This document shows, one piece after another, positions 8,185 to 16,015 of a stretch of DNA of 64,000 bases. This DNA comes from Sandaracinaceae bacterium (lineage in GTDB: Bacteria; Myxococcota_A; Polyangia; Polyangiales; Sandaracinaceae): assembly GCA_040218145.1 (NCBI GenBank), contig JAVJQK010000113.1, forward strand, positions 124,001 to 188,000. Direction: 5' to 3'. Numbering within the stretch: the first letter of the stretch is position 1; each line of letters opens with the position of its first letter. The notes under the pieces are model-generated. The model was given only the letters and a program-made list of their open reading frames with translations. It was not told the origin of the DNA and did not search any database. A program made the translations under genes and the position numbers.

Positions 8185-9099
8185 GTGACGGCCCCCGTCG
8201 TCGACAGCGTCCTCGATCTCATCGGCCGGACCCCCCTCGTGAAGCTTCGCCGCGTCGCGCCCGAGGGCGCGGCCACGGTGTGGGCCAAGGCCGAGCACCT
8301 CGAGCCGGGCGGCTCGATCAAGGACCGCATCTGCCTCGCGATGATCGAGGCCGCGGAGCGAGACGGACGGCTGCGCCCGGGCGCCACGGTAGTGGAGCCC
8401 ACGAGCGGCAACACCGGCATCGGGCTCGCCCTGGTCTGCGCGCGCAAGGGCTACCACCTGGTCCTCACCATGCCCGCGAGCATGTCGCTCGAGCGGCGGC
8501 AGCTCCTCGAGGCCTACGGGGCCGAGATCGTGCTCACCGAGCCCAGCCGCGTGATGGAGGGCGCCATCGAGGCGGCCGAGCGCATCGCGGAGGAGCGCGG
8601 CGCCTTCATGCCGCAGCAGTTCGACAACCCCGAGAACCCCGCCGCGCACGCGCGCACCACCGCGGTCGAGATCCGCGAGGCCCTCGGCCGCGCGCCCGAC
8701 GCCTTCGTCGCCGCGGTCGGGACGGGCGGCACGGTCAGCGGCGTGGGCGGGGTCTTCGGGCCCGAGGGGACGCGCGTGTTCGCGGTCGAGCCGGACACGA
8801 GCGCCGTCCTGAGCGGCCAGCCGCCCGGGCCCTCCAAGATCCAGGGCATCGGCGCGGGCTTCGTGCCGCGCAACTACGACCCGGCCGTCGTCGACGAGGT
8901 GCTCCGGGTGACCGACCGCGACGCCTGGGAGATGAAGCTCCGGCTCGCGCGGGAGGAGGGGCTGCTCGTCGGGATCAGCGCGGGCGCGAACGTCGTCGCG
9001 GCGGTGCGCGTGGCCGAGCGGCTCGGGACCGGCGACGTCGTGACCCTGCTCTGCGACACGGGCGAGCGTTACTTCAGCCTCGACGAGTACTTCCGGTGA
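8185..9099 (+). CDS. cysK: Cysteine synthase (O-acetylserine sulfhydrylase), CysK type
   Basis: This 304-residue PLP enzyme of the beta-replacement family makes cysteine from O-acetylserine and sulfide. The PLP lysine is Lys46 in GGSIKDR, the substrate loop is TSGNTG (73-78), and the phosphate loop GTGGTVSGVG follows. I prefer GTG 8185 because GGAGAG lies just upstream; an in-frame GTG at 8173 would add four residues. Its stop overlaps the next start as GTGA. Confidence 0.88.
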   Translation: MTAPVVDSVLDLIGRTPLVKLRRVAPEGAATVWAKAEHLEPGGSIKDRICLAMIEAAERDGRLRPGATVVEPTSGNTGIGLALVCARKGYHLVLTMPASMSLERRQLLEAYGAEIVLTEPSRVMEGAIEAAERIAEERGAFMPQQFDNPENPAAHARTTAVEIREALGRAPDAFVAAVGTGGTVSGVGGVFGPEGTRVFAVEPDTSAVLSGQPPGPSKIQGIGAGFVPRNYDPAVVDEVLRVTDRDAWEMKLRLAREEGLLVGISAGANVVAAVRVAERLGTGDVVTLLCDTGERYFSLDEYFR

Positions 9100-9806
9100 G
9101 CTTCGACGCGCGGGTGCTCTTGGTGGGCGTGGGCGGGCTCGGCTCGCCCGCCGCGCGGGTGCTCGCGCGGAGCGGCGTGCGCCGCCTGACCGTGCTCGAC
9201 GACGACGTGGTCGACGTCTCGAACCTGCACCGGCAGATCCTCTACGACGACGCCGACGTCGGGCACGACAAGGCCGAGCGCGCCGCGGCCAAGCTCCGCG
9301 CCGAGGGCGCGACCGTCGCGGTGGCCAAAGGTCGTCTCGTTCCTGATACGGCGCTCGCGCTCTTCCGCGACCACGACCTCGTGCTCGAAGGCGCGGACAA
9401 CTTCGCCACCAAGTTCCTCGCCGCGGACGCGAGCGCGCTGAGCGGGGTCCCGGTGGTGCAGGCGGGCGCGGTCCGCTGGAGCGGCTGGGCCCTCGCGACC
9501 GACCCCGGACGGAGCGCGTGCATGCGCTGCGTCTTCGAGGACATCCCCCGGGACCGGGTCGAGACCTGCGCCGAGGCCGGCGTGATCGGGCCCGTGGTCG
9601 GCGTGCTCGGCGCGCTCGAGGCCGCGCTGGCCCTGCGCCTGCTCGGCGGAGACGGGAGCGCGGCGGGGGAGCTGTGGAGCTATCGCGGGCTCGAAGGGAG
9701 CCTGCGCGCCAGCCGCGTCCGACGGAGGCCGGGTTGCCCGGCCTGCGAGGGCGCGATCCGGGAGCTGTCCTGGGAGCGCTATGCTCCGCCGGACTGCGCC
9801 CTCTAG
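9096..9806 (+). CDS. ThiF/MoeB-family E1-like adenylyltransferase lacking the N-terminal Arg helix
   Basis: The 236-residue protein should adenylate the C-terminal Gly of the adjacent sulfur carrier. It has the nucleotide loop GVGGLGSP (11-18), NLHRQ with Arg46, Lys59, Asp101, a catalytic-type Cys158 in ETCAEAGVIGP, and a zinc site made of CMRC (142-145) and CPAC (214-217). It begins directly at the first beta strand. The usual ~25-residue N-terminal helix with R-Y-x-R-Q, which supplies the conserved Arg to the partner subunit in MoeB, is absent. That helix is found in the small protein at 10099. The GTGA overlap with cysK fixes the start. No rhodanese domain is present. Confidence 0.88.
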   Translation: MSFDARVLLVGVGGLGSPAARVLARSGVRRLTVLDDDVVDVSNLHRQILYDDADVGHDKAERAAAKLRAEGATVAVAKGRLVPDTALALFRDHDLVLEGADNFATKFLAADASALSGVPVVQAGAVRWSGWALATDPGRSACMRCVFEDIPRDRVETCAEAGVIGPVVGVLGALEAALALRLLGGDGSAAGELWSYRGLEGSLRASRVRRRPGCPACEGAIRELSWERYAPPDCAL

Positions 9807-9825
9807 ACGTCACCAGGAGAGAGTC

Positions 9826-10098
9826 ATGGCCATCACCGTTCGCATCCCCACCCCCCTCCGAAACCTCACCGGCGGCGCCGACGAGGTCAGCATCGAGGGC
9901 GGCACCGTCGCCCAGGTGATCGACAACCTCGAGGCGAGCCACCCGGGGCTGAAGGAGCGCCTGCTCGACGACAAGGGCGTGCGCCGGCACGTGAACATCT
10001 TCGCCAACGACGAGGACATCCGCTTCCTCGACAACCTCGACACCACGCTGAAAGACGGCGACTCGGTGCAGATCGTGCCCGCCATCGCCGGCGGCTGA
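9826..10098 (+). CDS. cysO: CysO-like sulfur-carrier protein (ThiS/MoaD fold)
   Basis: A 90-residue ubiquitin-like protein ending in Gly-Gly (89-90), the site for adenylation and thiocarboxylation. Segments IPTPLRNLTGG, VNIFANDEDIRF and DGDSVQIVPAIAGG closely resemble mycobacterial CysO as I remember it, more than MoaD or ThiS. A strong AGGAGAGA precedes ATG 9826. It lies between the E1-like gene and cysM. In the known pathway CysO thiocarboxylate donates sulfur to CysM, forming a CysO-cysteine adduct. No internal frameshift is seen. Confidence 0.88.
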   Translation: MAITVRIPTPLRNLTGGADEVSIEGGTVAQVIDNLEASHPGLKERLLDDKGVRRHVNIFANDEDIRFLDNLDTTLKDGDSVQIVPAIAGG

Positions 10099-10434
10099 AT
10101 GCTCTCCCGCGAGGACAGACGCCGTTACGCGCGGCAGCTGCTGCTCCCCGAGATCGGCGAGGCGGGACAGCGCGCGCTGCTCGACGCCCACGCGCGGACC
10201 GAGTCCGAGGTCGCCGCGCTGTACCTGACGCGGGCCGGCGTGGCGCTGGGTGACGCGGGCGTCGAAGCGCGCGCGCAGATCCCTCCCAGCGGGGACCCGG
10301 CGCTGGCCGAGGCGGAGCGCTTCCTCGAAGGAGCGTTCGGCGCGGTCGAGGCCATCAAGGCCATCGTCGGCGTCGGCCGCGCGGGGGAGCTGGACCGCCC
10401 ACTCACGGCGCCTCGCCAGGAGGAAGCGCCTTGA
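10099..10434 (+). CDS. Small E1-derived protein (degenerate MoeB/ThiF fragment with Arg helix)
   Basis: The 111-residue product is not a complete enzyme. Residues 2-30 match the N-terminal helix of MoeB/ThiF (LSREDRRRYARQLLLPEIGE...GQRALLDA in effect); Arg12 of RYARQ corresponds to MoeB Arg14. Residues 37-50 (VAALYLTRAGVALG) resemble the helix after the nucleotide loop, and residues 77-98 (FLEGAFGAVEAIKAIVGVGR) resemble the C-terminal GSLQAxEAIK helix. The nucleotide loop, catalytic Cys and zinc cysteines are all missing. It starts immediately after the cysO stop and overlaps cysM by TTGA. I infer a non-catalytic partner of the E1-like protein at 9096; a decaying gene is the alternative. Confidence 0.75.
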   Translation: MLSREDRRRYARQLLLPEIGEAGQRALLDAHARTESEVAALYLTRAGVALGDAGVEARAQIPPSGDPALAEAERFLEGAFGAVEAIKAIVGVGRAGELDRPLTAPRQEEAP

Positions 10435-11357
10435 GGCATCGGCGCGTCGAGTCGATCGTGGACGCGGTCGGCGACACCCCGATGGTCCGCCTCCGGAACC
10501 TGGAGAAGGACTGCGAGGGAGACGTCGAGCTCTACCTGAAGCTCGAGTATTGCAACCCGGGTGGCTCCGTGAAGGACCGCCCCGCGCTGCAGATGATCCG
10601 CGACGCCCTGGCGGACGGGCGCTTCGGCGAAGGCAAGACCCTCATCGACGCCACGAGCGGCAACACCGGCGTGGCCTACTCGCTCTACGGCGCCGCGCTG
10701 GGCGTGCGCGTCGCGCTGGTGATGCCGTCGAACGTGTCGCAGGCGCGCAAGGAGATCACCCAGGCCTACGGCACCGAGCTGATCTACAGCGACCCGATGG
10801 AGGGCTCCGACGGCGCGATCGAGCAGGTCCGCGAGATCGTCCGAAAGGAGCCCGACCGCTGGTTCTACCCCGACCAGTACAGCAACCCGAGCAACCCCAA
10901 GGCGCACTACCTCGGGACCGGGAGCGAGATCGTCGCGCAGGTCGGGGACCGGCTGACCCACTTCGTCACCGGCCTCGGCACGACGGGCACGATGATGGGC
11001 ACCACGCGGCGCCTGAAGGAGCACCGCGCCTCGATCCGCTGCATCGCGCTCGAGCCGGACGACGCGTTCCACGGCCTCGAGGGGCTCAAGCACCTCGCGA
11101 GCTCGATCGTGCCGAACATCTACGACGCGAGCGTGCCCGACGCGATCATGCCGGTGGGCACGGACGCGGGCTGGGACATGGCCGACCGCGTGGCGCGCGA
11201 GGAGGGGCTGCACATCGGGCACTCCGCGGGCGCCAACGTGTGGGGGGCCCTCGAGGTGGCCAAGACCCTGAAGACGGGCTGCGTCGTGACCATCGCCTGC
11301 GATCGCGGCGATCGGTACTTCGCGCCCATGAAATGGGAGAAGAAATATGTCTGGTGA
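10431..11357 (+). CDS. cysM: CysM-type cysteine synthase
   Basis: A 308-residue PLP beta-replacement enzyme. Lys48 in GGSVKDR binds PLP, TSGNTG (75-80) is the substrate loop, and GLGTTGTMMGT is the phosphate loop. The segment YSNPSNPKAHYLGTGSEI is typical of CysM rather than CysK. Mycobacterial CysM uses O-phosphoserine and CysO thiocarboxylate; the adjoining cysO and JAMM genes support the same role here. The TTG start at 10431 overlaps the previous stop and has a strong AGGAGGA five bases upstream. It overlaps the JAMM gene by 11 bases. Confidence 0.88.
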   Translation: MRHRRVESIVDAVGDTPMVRLRNLEKDCEGDVELYLKLEYCNPGGSVKDRPALQMIRDALADGRFGEGKTLIDATSGNTGVAYSLYGAALGVRVALVMPSNVSQARKEITQAYGTELIYSDPMEGSDGAIEQVREIVRKEPDRWFYPDQYSNPSNPKAHYLGTGSEIVAQVGDRLTHFVTGLGTTGTMMGTTRRLKEHRASIRCIALEPDDAFHGLEGLKHLASSIVPNIYDASVPDAIMPVGTDAGWDMADRVAREEGLHIGHSAGANVWGALEVAKTLKTGCVVTIACDRGDRYFAPMKWEKKYVW

Positions 11358-11847
11358 TCTGCCTCCGTGGACGCGGGGTGACCTCTCGATCCCGGCCGCG
11401 CTGCTCGAGGCGATCGAGGCGCACGCGCGCGAGGCGTACCCCAGCGAGGCGTGCGGCTTCGTGATCGGCCCGGCCGAGGACGCGGCGGCGCTCGACGAGG
11501 CGGTGCGCGAGGCCAACGAGGCGGACAAGTACCACCGGCTCGATCCCGAGCGTTTTCCGCGCACCTCGAACACGTACTTCAAGATCAACGAGCTCCGCGC
11601 GGCCCGCGCCTTCGAGGCCGGCGAGCAGGCGGGCCGTCCGATCAAGGTCATCTACCACTCGCACTGCGACGCGGGCGCGTACTTCAGCGAGGAGGACGCC
11701 GCGACCTTCTCGAACGAGCGACAGCTGATGTGGCCCTGCGCGTTCCTCGTGGTGAGCGTGGTCGCCGGCGAGGTGAAGGATCGCAAGCTCTGGGTCCACG
11801 CCCCTGGCACCGACGACTTCACGGAGTCATCCCTGAAGATCACATGA
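11347..11847 (+). CDS. mec: JAMM/Mov34 metalloprotease (Mec-like)
   Basis: The 166-residue protein has a complete JAMM zinc site: Glu34 (YPSEACGF), His104-x-His106, Ser114 and Asp117 ([14 protein letters not shown]). Mec in mycobacteria is the JAMM hydrolase that frees cysteine from the CysO-cysteine adduct and regenerates the carrier. Position directly after cysM with an 11-base overlap supports that role. A general isopeptidase or peptidase is the alternative. The start ATG 11347 is inside the end of cysM; the stop overlaps the next start as ATGA. Confidence 0.88.
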   Translation: MSGDLPPWTRGDLSIPAALLEAIEAHAREAYPSEACGFVIGPAEDAAALDEAVREANEADKYHRLDPERFPRTSNTYFKINELRAARAFEAGEQAGRPIKVIYHSHCDAGAYFSEEDAATFSNERQLMWPCAFLVVSVVAGEVKDRKLWVHAPGTDDFTESSLKIT

Positions 11848-12302
11848 GCCAGCCGCGGAACCCTTACCCCACCGTCGACGTGATCATCGAGATCGCGGAC
11901 GGCGTGGTCTTCATCGAGCGCGCGAACACGCCCAGGGGCTGGGCGCTGCCGGGCGGCTTCATCGACTACGGCGAGCGCCCGGAGGACGCGGCGGTGCGCG
12001 AGGTGAGAGAGGAGACCGGCCTCGACGTCGAGCTCGTCTCCCTGCTCGGCGTCTACGGCGCGCCCGATCGCGACCCGCGCCAGCACAACCTCTCGGTGGT
12101 CTACGTGGGCCGCGCGTCCGGGGAGCCGCGTGGCGGCGATGACGCGTCGGCGGCGCGGGTGTTCGCGCCCGACGCCCCGCCCTCCCCGCTCTGCTTCGAT
12201 CACGCCCAGATCCTCGAGGACTACCGGCGGTTCAAGGCGAGCGGCGCGATCCCCCCACCGAGGGGCGGCGAGCGGGCAGGCCAGCACGGAGGCGAGGCAT
12301 GA
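11844..12302 (+). CDS. Nudix hydrolase
   Basis: The 152-residue protein has a full Nudix box at residues 38-60, with the G-x5-E and REVREETGL parts intact, so it should hydrolyse a nucleoside diphosphate-linked substrate with Mg. The preceding WALPGGF is typical of ADP-ribose/NADH-type members, but the substrate cannot be read from sequence. It is coupled on both sides by ATGA overlaps, to the JAMM gene before and the AMMECR1 gene after. The C-terminal 20 residues are low-complexity. Confidence 0.88.
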   Translation: MSQPRNPYPTVDVIIEIADGVVFIERANTPRGWALPGGFIDYGERPEDAAVREVREETGLDVELVSLLGVYGAPDRDPRQHNLSVVYVGRASGEPRGGDDASAARVFAPDAPPSPLCFDHAQILEDYRRFKASGAIPPPRGGERAGQHGGEA

Positions 12303-12850
12303 GAGCGCGCCTCGAGGCGCAGGAGGACATCCTCCTCGCGGCGGCCCGGGACGCGATCGCCGCCTCGGTGGAGCGCCGCCCGCCGCGACCCGCGCCCGAG
12401 GAGCGCGACGCCTTCCTGCAGGAGAACGCGGCCGTCTTCGTCACGCTCCGCAGCGCCGACGGCGCGCTCCGGGGCTGCATCGGCGAGCTCGAGGCGCGCC
12501 GCCCGCTGATCGAGTCCGTGCGGGGGAACGCCCAGGCCGCGGCCACCCGGGATCCGCGCTTCGCGCCGGTCCAGACCGCGGAGCTGGGGGAGCTCGCGAT
12601 CGGGATCAGCGTCCTGACCGCGCCCACGCCCATCCCGCCCGCGCAGGTCGAGGTGGGCCGCCACGGGCTCCTGGTCGAGCGCCCGCCCCATCGTGGCGTG
12701 CTGCTCCCCGAGGTCGCGCTGGCGCAGGGATGGGACGCGGCGACGTTCCTGACGATGACGTGCCGCAAGGCACGCCTCCCCGACGACGCGTGGCAGGACG
12801 CGGCCACGACCGTGAGCGCCTTCGAGACCCACAAGATCGGCGCGCCCTGA
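12299..12850 (+). CDS. AMMECR1-domain protein
   Basis: The 183-residue protein is a stand-alone AMMECR1 domain with the signature LRGCIG (57-62), [20 protein letters not shown] and the later [11 protein letters not shown] and [11 protein letters not shown] segments. The biochemical activity of this family is not established; in many genomes it travels with Memo-like proteins, which are not present here. It is the last gene of the cysteine operon, coupled by ATGA, and is followed by a hairpin. Confidence 0.85.
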   Translation: MRARLEAQEDILLAAARDAIAASVERRPPRPAPEERDAFLQENAAVFVTLRSADGALRGCIGELEARRPLIESVRGNAQAAATRDPRFAPVQTAELGELAIGISVLTAPTPIPPAQVEVGRHGLLVERPPHRGVLLPEVALAQGWDAATFLTMTCRKARLPDDAWQDAATTVSAFETHKIGAP

Positions 12851-12879
12851 GGCGCAGGGACGGGGAGACGGACGAGCAC

Positions 12880-12911
12880 GACCGGGCGCGCGCGAGGAGC
12901 GCGGCCCGGTC
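12880..12911. terminator. Hairpin between convergent AMMECR1 and rplS genes
   Basis: GACCGGGC (12880-12887) pairs with GCCCGGTC (12904-12911), with an inner GCGC/GCGC and a one-base bulge. It has no clear T-run, so it is a GC-rich hairpin that may end transcription from both sides. Confidence 0.45.
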
Positions 12912-12932
12912 GGTCGGTGGGTCGGTCGGTCG
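12908..12932. repeat. GGTC tetranucleotide tract
   Basis: Five or six tandem GGTC units, with one interruption, follow the hairpin in the gap before rplS. This is a simple-sequence tract in non-coding DNA and could vary in copy number. Confidence 0.6.
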
Positions 12933-12964
12933 AGGACGGCGAGGCGAGGCCTCGCGCGGCCCTC

Positions 12965-13360
12965 TCAGCCCTCGGGGAGGACGTTGATGCCCTTGATGTC
13001 GCCGGAGGTCTTCTGCGACTGGCGCAGGCGCGCCTTCTTGCCGCGGAGCTTGCGGAGGTAGTAGAGCTTCGCGCGGCGGACGTGGCCGCGGCTCACGACG
13101 TCGAGCTTGTCGATCTTCGGCGAGTGCACCGGGAAGATGCGCTCCACGCCGACGCCGTAGGAGACCTTGCGCACGGTGAAGGTCTCACGGTTCGCGCCGC
13201 CCTTGCGGCGGATCACGACGCCCTTGAAGACCTGGATGCGCTCTTTCTCGCCTTCCTTGATGCGGTAGTGCACCTCGACCTGGTCGCCGGGGCGGAAAGC
13301 GGGGAGCTGGCGCTGCTGGGCGGCCTCGATGGCCTGAATCTCGGGGACGACGCCTGACAT
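12965..13360 (-). CDS. rplS: 50S ribosomal protein L19
   Basis: The 131-residue protein shows L19 hallmarks: [50 protein letters not shown] and [22 protein letters not shown]. It lies at the 30S-50S interface near the A site. The start is ATG 13358-13360 (MSGVVPE), since the longer frame has no family match upstream. It is the last gene of the rpsP-trmD block but is separated from it by about 110 bases with its own promoter candidate. Confidence 0.95.
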   Translation of the reverse strand: MSGVVPEIQAIEAAQQRQLPAFRPGDQVEVHYRIKEGEKERIQVFKGVVIRRKGGANRETFTVRKVSYGVGVERIFPVHSPKIDKLDVVSRGHVRRAKLYYLRKLRGKKARLRQSQKTSGDIKGINVLPEG

Positions 13361-13448
13361 GGCTGGAAACCTCGTATCTCGGGCCTCGTGGGCCCTATCG
13401 TCGATGGTCACGCGTCACGGCGAATGCCGTCGGACGCGGGGTCGCAGC

Positions 13449-13476
13449 GTTTAACACGAGGTCTCGACGCGGTCAA
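13449..13476 (-). promoter_or_regulatory. Candidate rplS promoter
   Basis: On the minus strand TTGACC (13471-13476) is followed after 16 bases by TTAAAC (13449-13454). The leader to the rplS start contains a small GGGCC-CACGA-GGCCC hairpin (13381-13395). This would allow L19 to be made separately from the upstream operon. Assigned by eye only. Confidence 0.4.
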
Positions 13477-14051
13477 TCGGACCCGGCCGGATTCGCGCCC
13501 TGCTCCCCGAAGAGGCGGTCGAGCGTGATGGCGACCGCGGCCCGCACCGAGAGGTGGTTGTAGCTGCCGTCGCCGCGAATGGCCGCGACCACGCCGTCGC
13601 AGGCCTCGAGCAGCGCAGGCGCGAGCCCGTGGCCCGTCCCGAAGAGGATGAGGCTCGGCACCTCGCGCATGCGGGCGCCGGCGATCGTCGCGTCGACCAC
13701 GTCTCCGCTCGCCCGCGCGCTCGTGACCCAGATCTCGGGACGCTTCCCCTCCCTCTCGGCGATCTCGTCCGACGCCTGGGCCACGGAGTCCACGAGTCGA
13801 CAGAGGGCCAGGGCCTCGCTCCGCTCGGGCACGCGGGTCGCGCCGGCTCCGTCGCGCCAGTGCCCGAGGATGCGATCGACCAGTCGGTGCTGGGCCTCGA
13901 TCGGCGTCACCACGTAGTAGCCGGCGAGGTCGTAGGTGCGCGCGCTGCGGGCGATGTCGTGCACGTCGAGGTTGGTCACCGCGGTGGTGATCACGTCGCC
14001 GGCCCGGTCCACGACCGGGTGGTGCACGAGGGCCAGGTAGACCCCGCTCAC
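13473..14051 (-). CDS. SPOUT-type RNA methyltransferase next to trmD
   Basis: The 192-residue protein resembles the trmD-linked SAM-dependent RNA methyltransferase family (Pfam Methyltrn_RNA_4-type). It starts YLALVHHPVVDRAGDVITTAVTN, carries DIARSARTYDLAGYYVVTPIEAQ, and has a SPOUT-like C-terminal knot around LILFGTGHGLAPAL and GSYNHLSVRAAVAI. The RNA target is not established. Its GTG start overlaps the trmD stop as GTGA, so it is co-translated with TrmD. Confidence 0.82.
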   Translation of the reverse strand: MSGVYLALVHHPVVDRAGDVITTAVTNLDVHDIARSARTYDLAGYYVVTPIEAQHRLVDRILGHWRDGAGATRVPERSEALALCRLVDSVAQASDEIAEREGKRPEIWVTSARASGDVVDATIAGARMREVPSLILFGTGHGLAPALLEACDGVVAAIRGDGSYNHLSVRAAVAITLDRLFGEQGANPAGSD

Positions 14052-14809
14052 GTCTTCGTCTCCTCGTGCAGCTCCTCGCGCATCTCTTCGCGCCAGGCCT
14101 GCTCTTCGTCGCTCGGGGCGCGGCCCTCGAGCAGATCGGGCCGGCGGGCCAGCGTCCGCTCGAACGACTGGCGCCGGCGCCACGCGGCGATCTTCGCGTG
14201 GTTGCCGCTGAGCAGCACCTCCGGCACCCCCTCGCCGCGGAACTCGGCCGGGCGCGTGTACTGCGGATACTCGAGCAGCCCCTGCGCGTGCGACTCGTCT
14301 TCGATCGACTGCGGGTTGCCGAGCACACCGTCGACCAGCCGGGCCGTGGCCTCGATCACGGCGAGGGCGGCGATCTCCCCGCCCATCAGCACGAAGTCAC
14401 CGAGGCTGATCTCCTGGTCCATCTGCTTGCGCGCCCGCTCGTCGAGCCCCTCGTAGCGGCCGCAGACCAGGGTCAGCGCGCCCCTCCGAGACAGCTCCCG
14501 CGCGTGCCGCTGGGTGAACGGCTCGCCCTGCGGGGTGAGCAGCACGCGCCACGGGCGCTCGCCGCCGCGCTCGGCTTCCCGCGCCTCGGCCGACTCCATC
14601 GCCTCGACCACGGGCCCCGGCATCATCACCATGCCGCTGCCGCCCCCGTAAGGGGTGTCGTCGATGGACCGGTGCCGATCCGTCGTGAAGTCGCGCGGGC
14701 TCACCGTATCGATGGTGACGCGGCCGCTCTGCTGCGCCTTGCCGAGCAGGGCCTCCTCGCAGAAGCGCTCGACGAGCTCGGTGAAGACGGTGACGACGTA
14801 GTACCTCAC
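14048..14809 (-). CDS. trmD: tRNA (guanine-N1-)-methyltransferase TrmD
   Basis: The 253-residue SPOUT enzyme methylates G37 of tRNAs using SAM. Visible motifs: DDTPYGGGSGMVMMPGPV, LVCGRYEGLDER, EISLGDFVLMGGEIAAL, and the C-terminal GLLEYPQYTRP and VPEVLLSGNHAKIAAWRR. The start is GTG 14807-14809 with GGAGGAAGC just upstream; it overlaps the rimM stop as GTGA. It has the usual family length and the standard rpsP-rimM-trmD order. Confidence 0.95.
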   Translation of the reverse strand: MRYYVVTVFTELVERFCEEALLGKAQQSGRVTIDTVSPRDFTTDRHRSIDDTPYGGGSGMVMMPGPVVEAMESAEAREAERGGERPWRVLLTPQGEPFTQRHARELSRRGALTLVCGRYEGLDERARKQMDQEISLGDFVLMGGEIAALAVIEATARLVDGVLGNPQSIEDESHAQGLLEYPQYTRPAEFRGEGVPEVLLSGNHAKIAAWRRRQSFERTLARRPDLLEGRAPSDEEQAWREEMREELHEETKT

Positions 14810-15363
14810 CGCTTCCTCCGCGCCTCGAAGTCCTCGTGGTGCCGCACCACGGCCACGCGGGCCTCGAAGTCGACGTCCACGAGGTAGGGCTCGAGGATCG
14901 GGATCTCGCGCACGCCGTCCGCGCCCTCGACGAGGAGGCAGTCGACGCTGGGGTACCGGATCACCTCCGACACGACCCCGATCTCTTCGCCGCTCTCGGT
15001 GCGCACCGAGAGGCCGACGAGATCGATGTGATACAGCTCGTCCTCGTCGGGCGGCGGCAGGTCTTCGCGCGGGATGCAGACCTCGTGGCCGCGGAGCGCC
15101 TCGGCCGCCTCTCTGCCCACGACGCCCTCGAGGGTGAGCAGCACCAGCTCGCCGTGCGGGCGCGCGCGCTCGACCTTCACCTCGCGCGCCTCGCTCTTCC
15201 CGTCCGGCGTGCGGAGCCAGACGCTCGCGCGGTCCAGGAGCACGGGTGAGTCGGGGTTGAAGCGGTGCACGCGCAGCTCGCCGCGCACGCCGTGCGGGCG
15301 AGCCACGGCGCCAAGCGCGACGAGGGCCGTCTCGGCGGCCGTCTCGGCCATGGGCGGCCTCAC
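14806..15363 (-). CDS. rimM: 16S rRNA processing protein RimM
   Basis: This 30S maturation factor binds S19. It has the N-terminal VALGAVARPHGVRGELRVHRFN motif and a C-terminal PRC-barrel part (DLVGLSVRTESGEEIGVVSEVI, IPILEPYLVDVD). Two starts are possible: GTG 15363, overlapping the KH-domain gene stop (185 residues), or ATG 15351, which has GAGG six bases upstream (181 residues). Both keep the whole family region. Confidence 0.93.
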   Translation of the reverse strand: MRPPMAETAAETALVALGAVARPHGVRGELRVHRFNPDSPVLLDRASVWLRTPDGKSEAREVKVERARPHGELVLLTLEGVVGREAAEALRGHEVCIPREDLPPPDEDELYHIDLVGLSVRTESGEEIGVVSEVIRYPSVDCLLVEGADGVREIPILEPYLVDVDFEARVAVVRHHEDFEARRKR

Positions 15364-15599
15364 TCGAGGATGTCGAGCACGGCCCGGCGGCGCTGGCGCG
15401 CGGACGTGGCCGCGAGCAGGGTGCGCATGGCGCGGGCGGTGCGGCCATCCTTGCCGATGACCTTGCCGAGGTCGTTCTGCGCGACGCTGAGCTCGACGAT
15501 CAGCGCGCGGTCGCCTTCGACCGCATCGACGCGCACCTCGTCCGGTTCGTCGACGAGGGCGCGTGCGATGTAGTCGATCAGCTCGGTGAGCTGGTCCAC
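15360..15599 (-). CDS. khpA: KH-domain RNA-binding protein KhpA
   Basis: The 79-residue protein is a single KH domain: DYIARALVDEPDEVRV, then the RNA-gripping loop GKVIGKDGRTARAMR, then a C-terminal helix. KhpA-type proteins bind RNA and in some bacteria pair with KhpB/Jag. It sits between rpsP and rimM as in many genomes, 11 bases after rpsP. Confidence 0.93.
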   Translation of the reverse strand: MDQLTELIDYIARALVDEPDEVRVDAVEGDRALIVELSVAQNDLGKVIGKDGRTARAMRTLLAATSARQRRRAVLDILE

Positions 15600-15610
15600 G
15601 TCTTCGTCGC

Positions 15611-15928
15611 TCAGGCGCCGGCCTCGGCCGCGTCGGCCTTGGGCTCTTCAGCCTTGGGGGCGACGGCGGGTGCGTCGGCGGCCGCGGCGGCGAGCCGGCG
15701 GCACTTGTTGATCAGGTTGCGAACCCGGTCGCTCGGCTTCGCGCCGACGCCGATCCAGTGATCGACGCGCTCGAGGTCGAGGCGGATGTCCGTGTCCTCG
15801 CGCGACGGGTCGTAGGTGCCCACCTGCTCGAGGAAGCGCCCGTCACGGGGGCTCTCGGAGTCGGTGACCACGATGTGGTAGTAGGGACGCTTCTTGGCGC
15901 CATGCCGCGCCAGTCGAATCTTGACCAT
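15611..15928 (-). CDS. rpsP: 30S ribosomal protein S16
   Basis: The 105-residue protein has S16 signatures [36 protein letters not shown] and [19 protein letters not shown]. It helps 30S assembly. The C-terminal 25 residues are an Ala/Glu/Pro extension, common in high-GC bacteria. It is the first gene of the operon, with a promoter candidate at 15983-16011. Confidence 0.95.
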   Translation of the reverse strand: MVKIRLARHGAKKRPYYHIVVTDSESPRDGRFLEQVGTYDPSREDTDIRLDLERVDHWIGVGAKPSDRVRNLINKCRRLAAAAADAPAVAPKAEEPKADAAEAGA

Positions 15929-15982
15929 CTCGAAAAGCCTTCTTGCTCTGAGCCCGCGCGCCTTCCGGCTGCGGGACGGCGG

Positions 15983-16011
15983 AAGCTAGCGGCGAAGGTG
16001 GGGGGCGTCAA
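15983..16011 (-). promoter_or_regulatory. Candidate promoter of the rpsP operon
   Basis: On the minus strand TTGACG (16006-16011) and TAGCTT (15983-15988) are separated by 17 bases. Transcription would start near 15976, leaving a leader of roughly 50 bases before the rpsP ATG at 15928. Confidence 0.5.
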
Positions 16012-16015
16012 GCGA

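Noticed and set aside
7600-10191. A long minus-strand open frame opposite the cysteine operon
   Set aside because: The plus-strand genes carry intact Rrf2, CysK, E1 and CysO motifs; the antisense product has no recognisable domain.
12908-12932. GGTC tract as an origin iteron or CRISPR
   Set aside because: Units are only four bases and there are no associated replication or cas genes.
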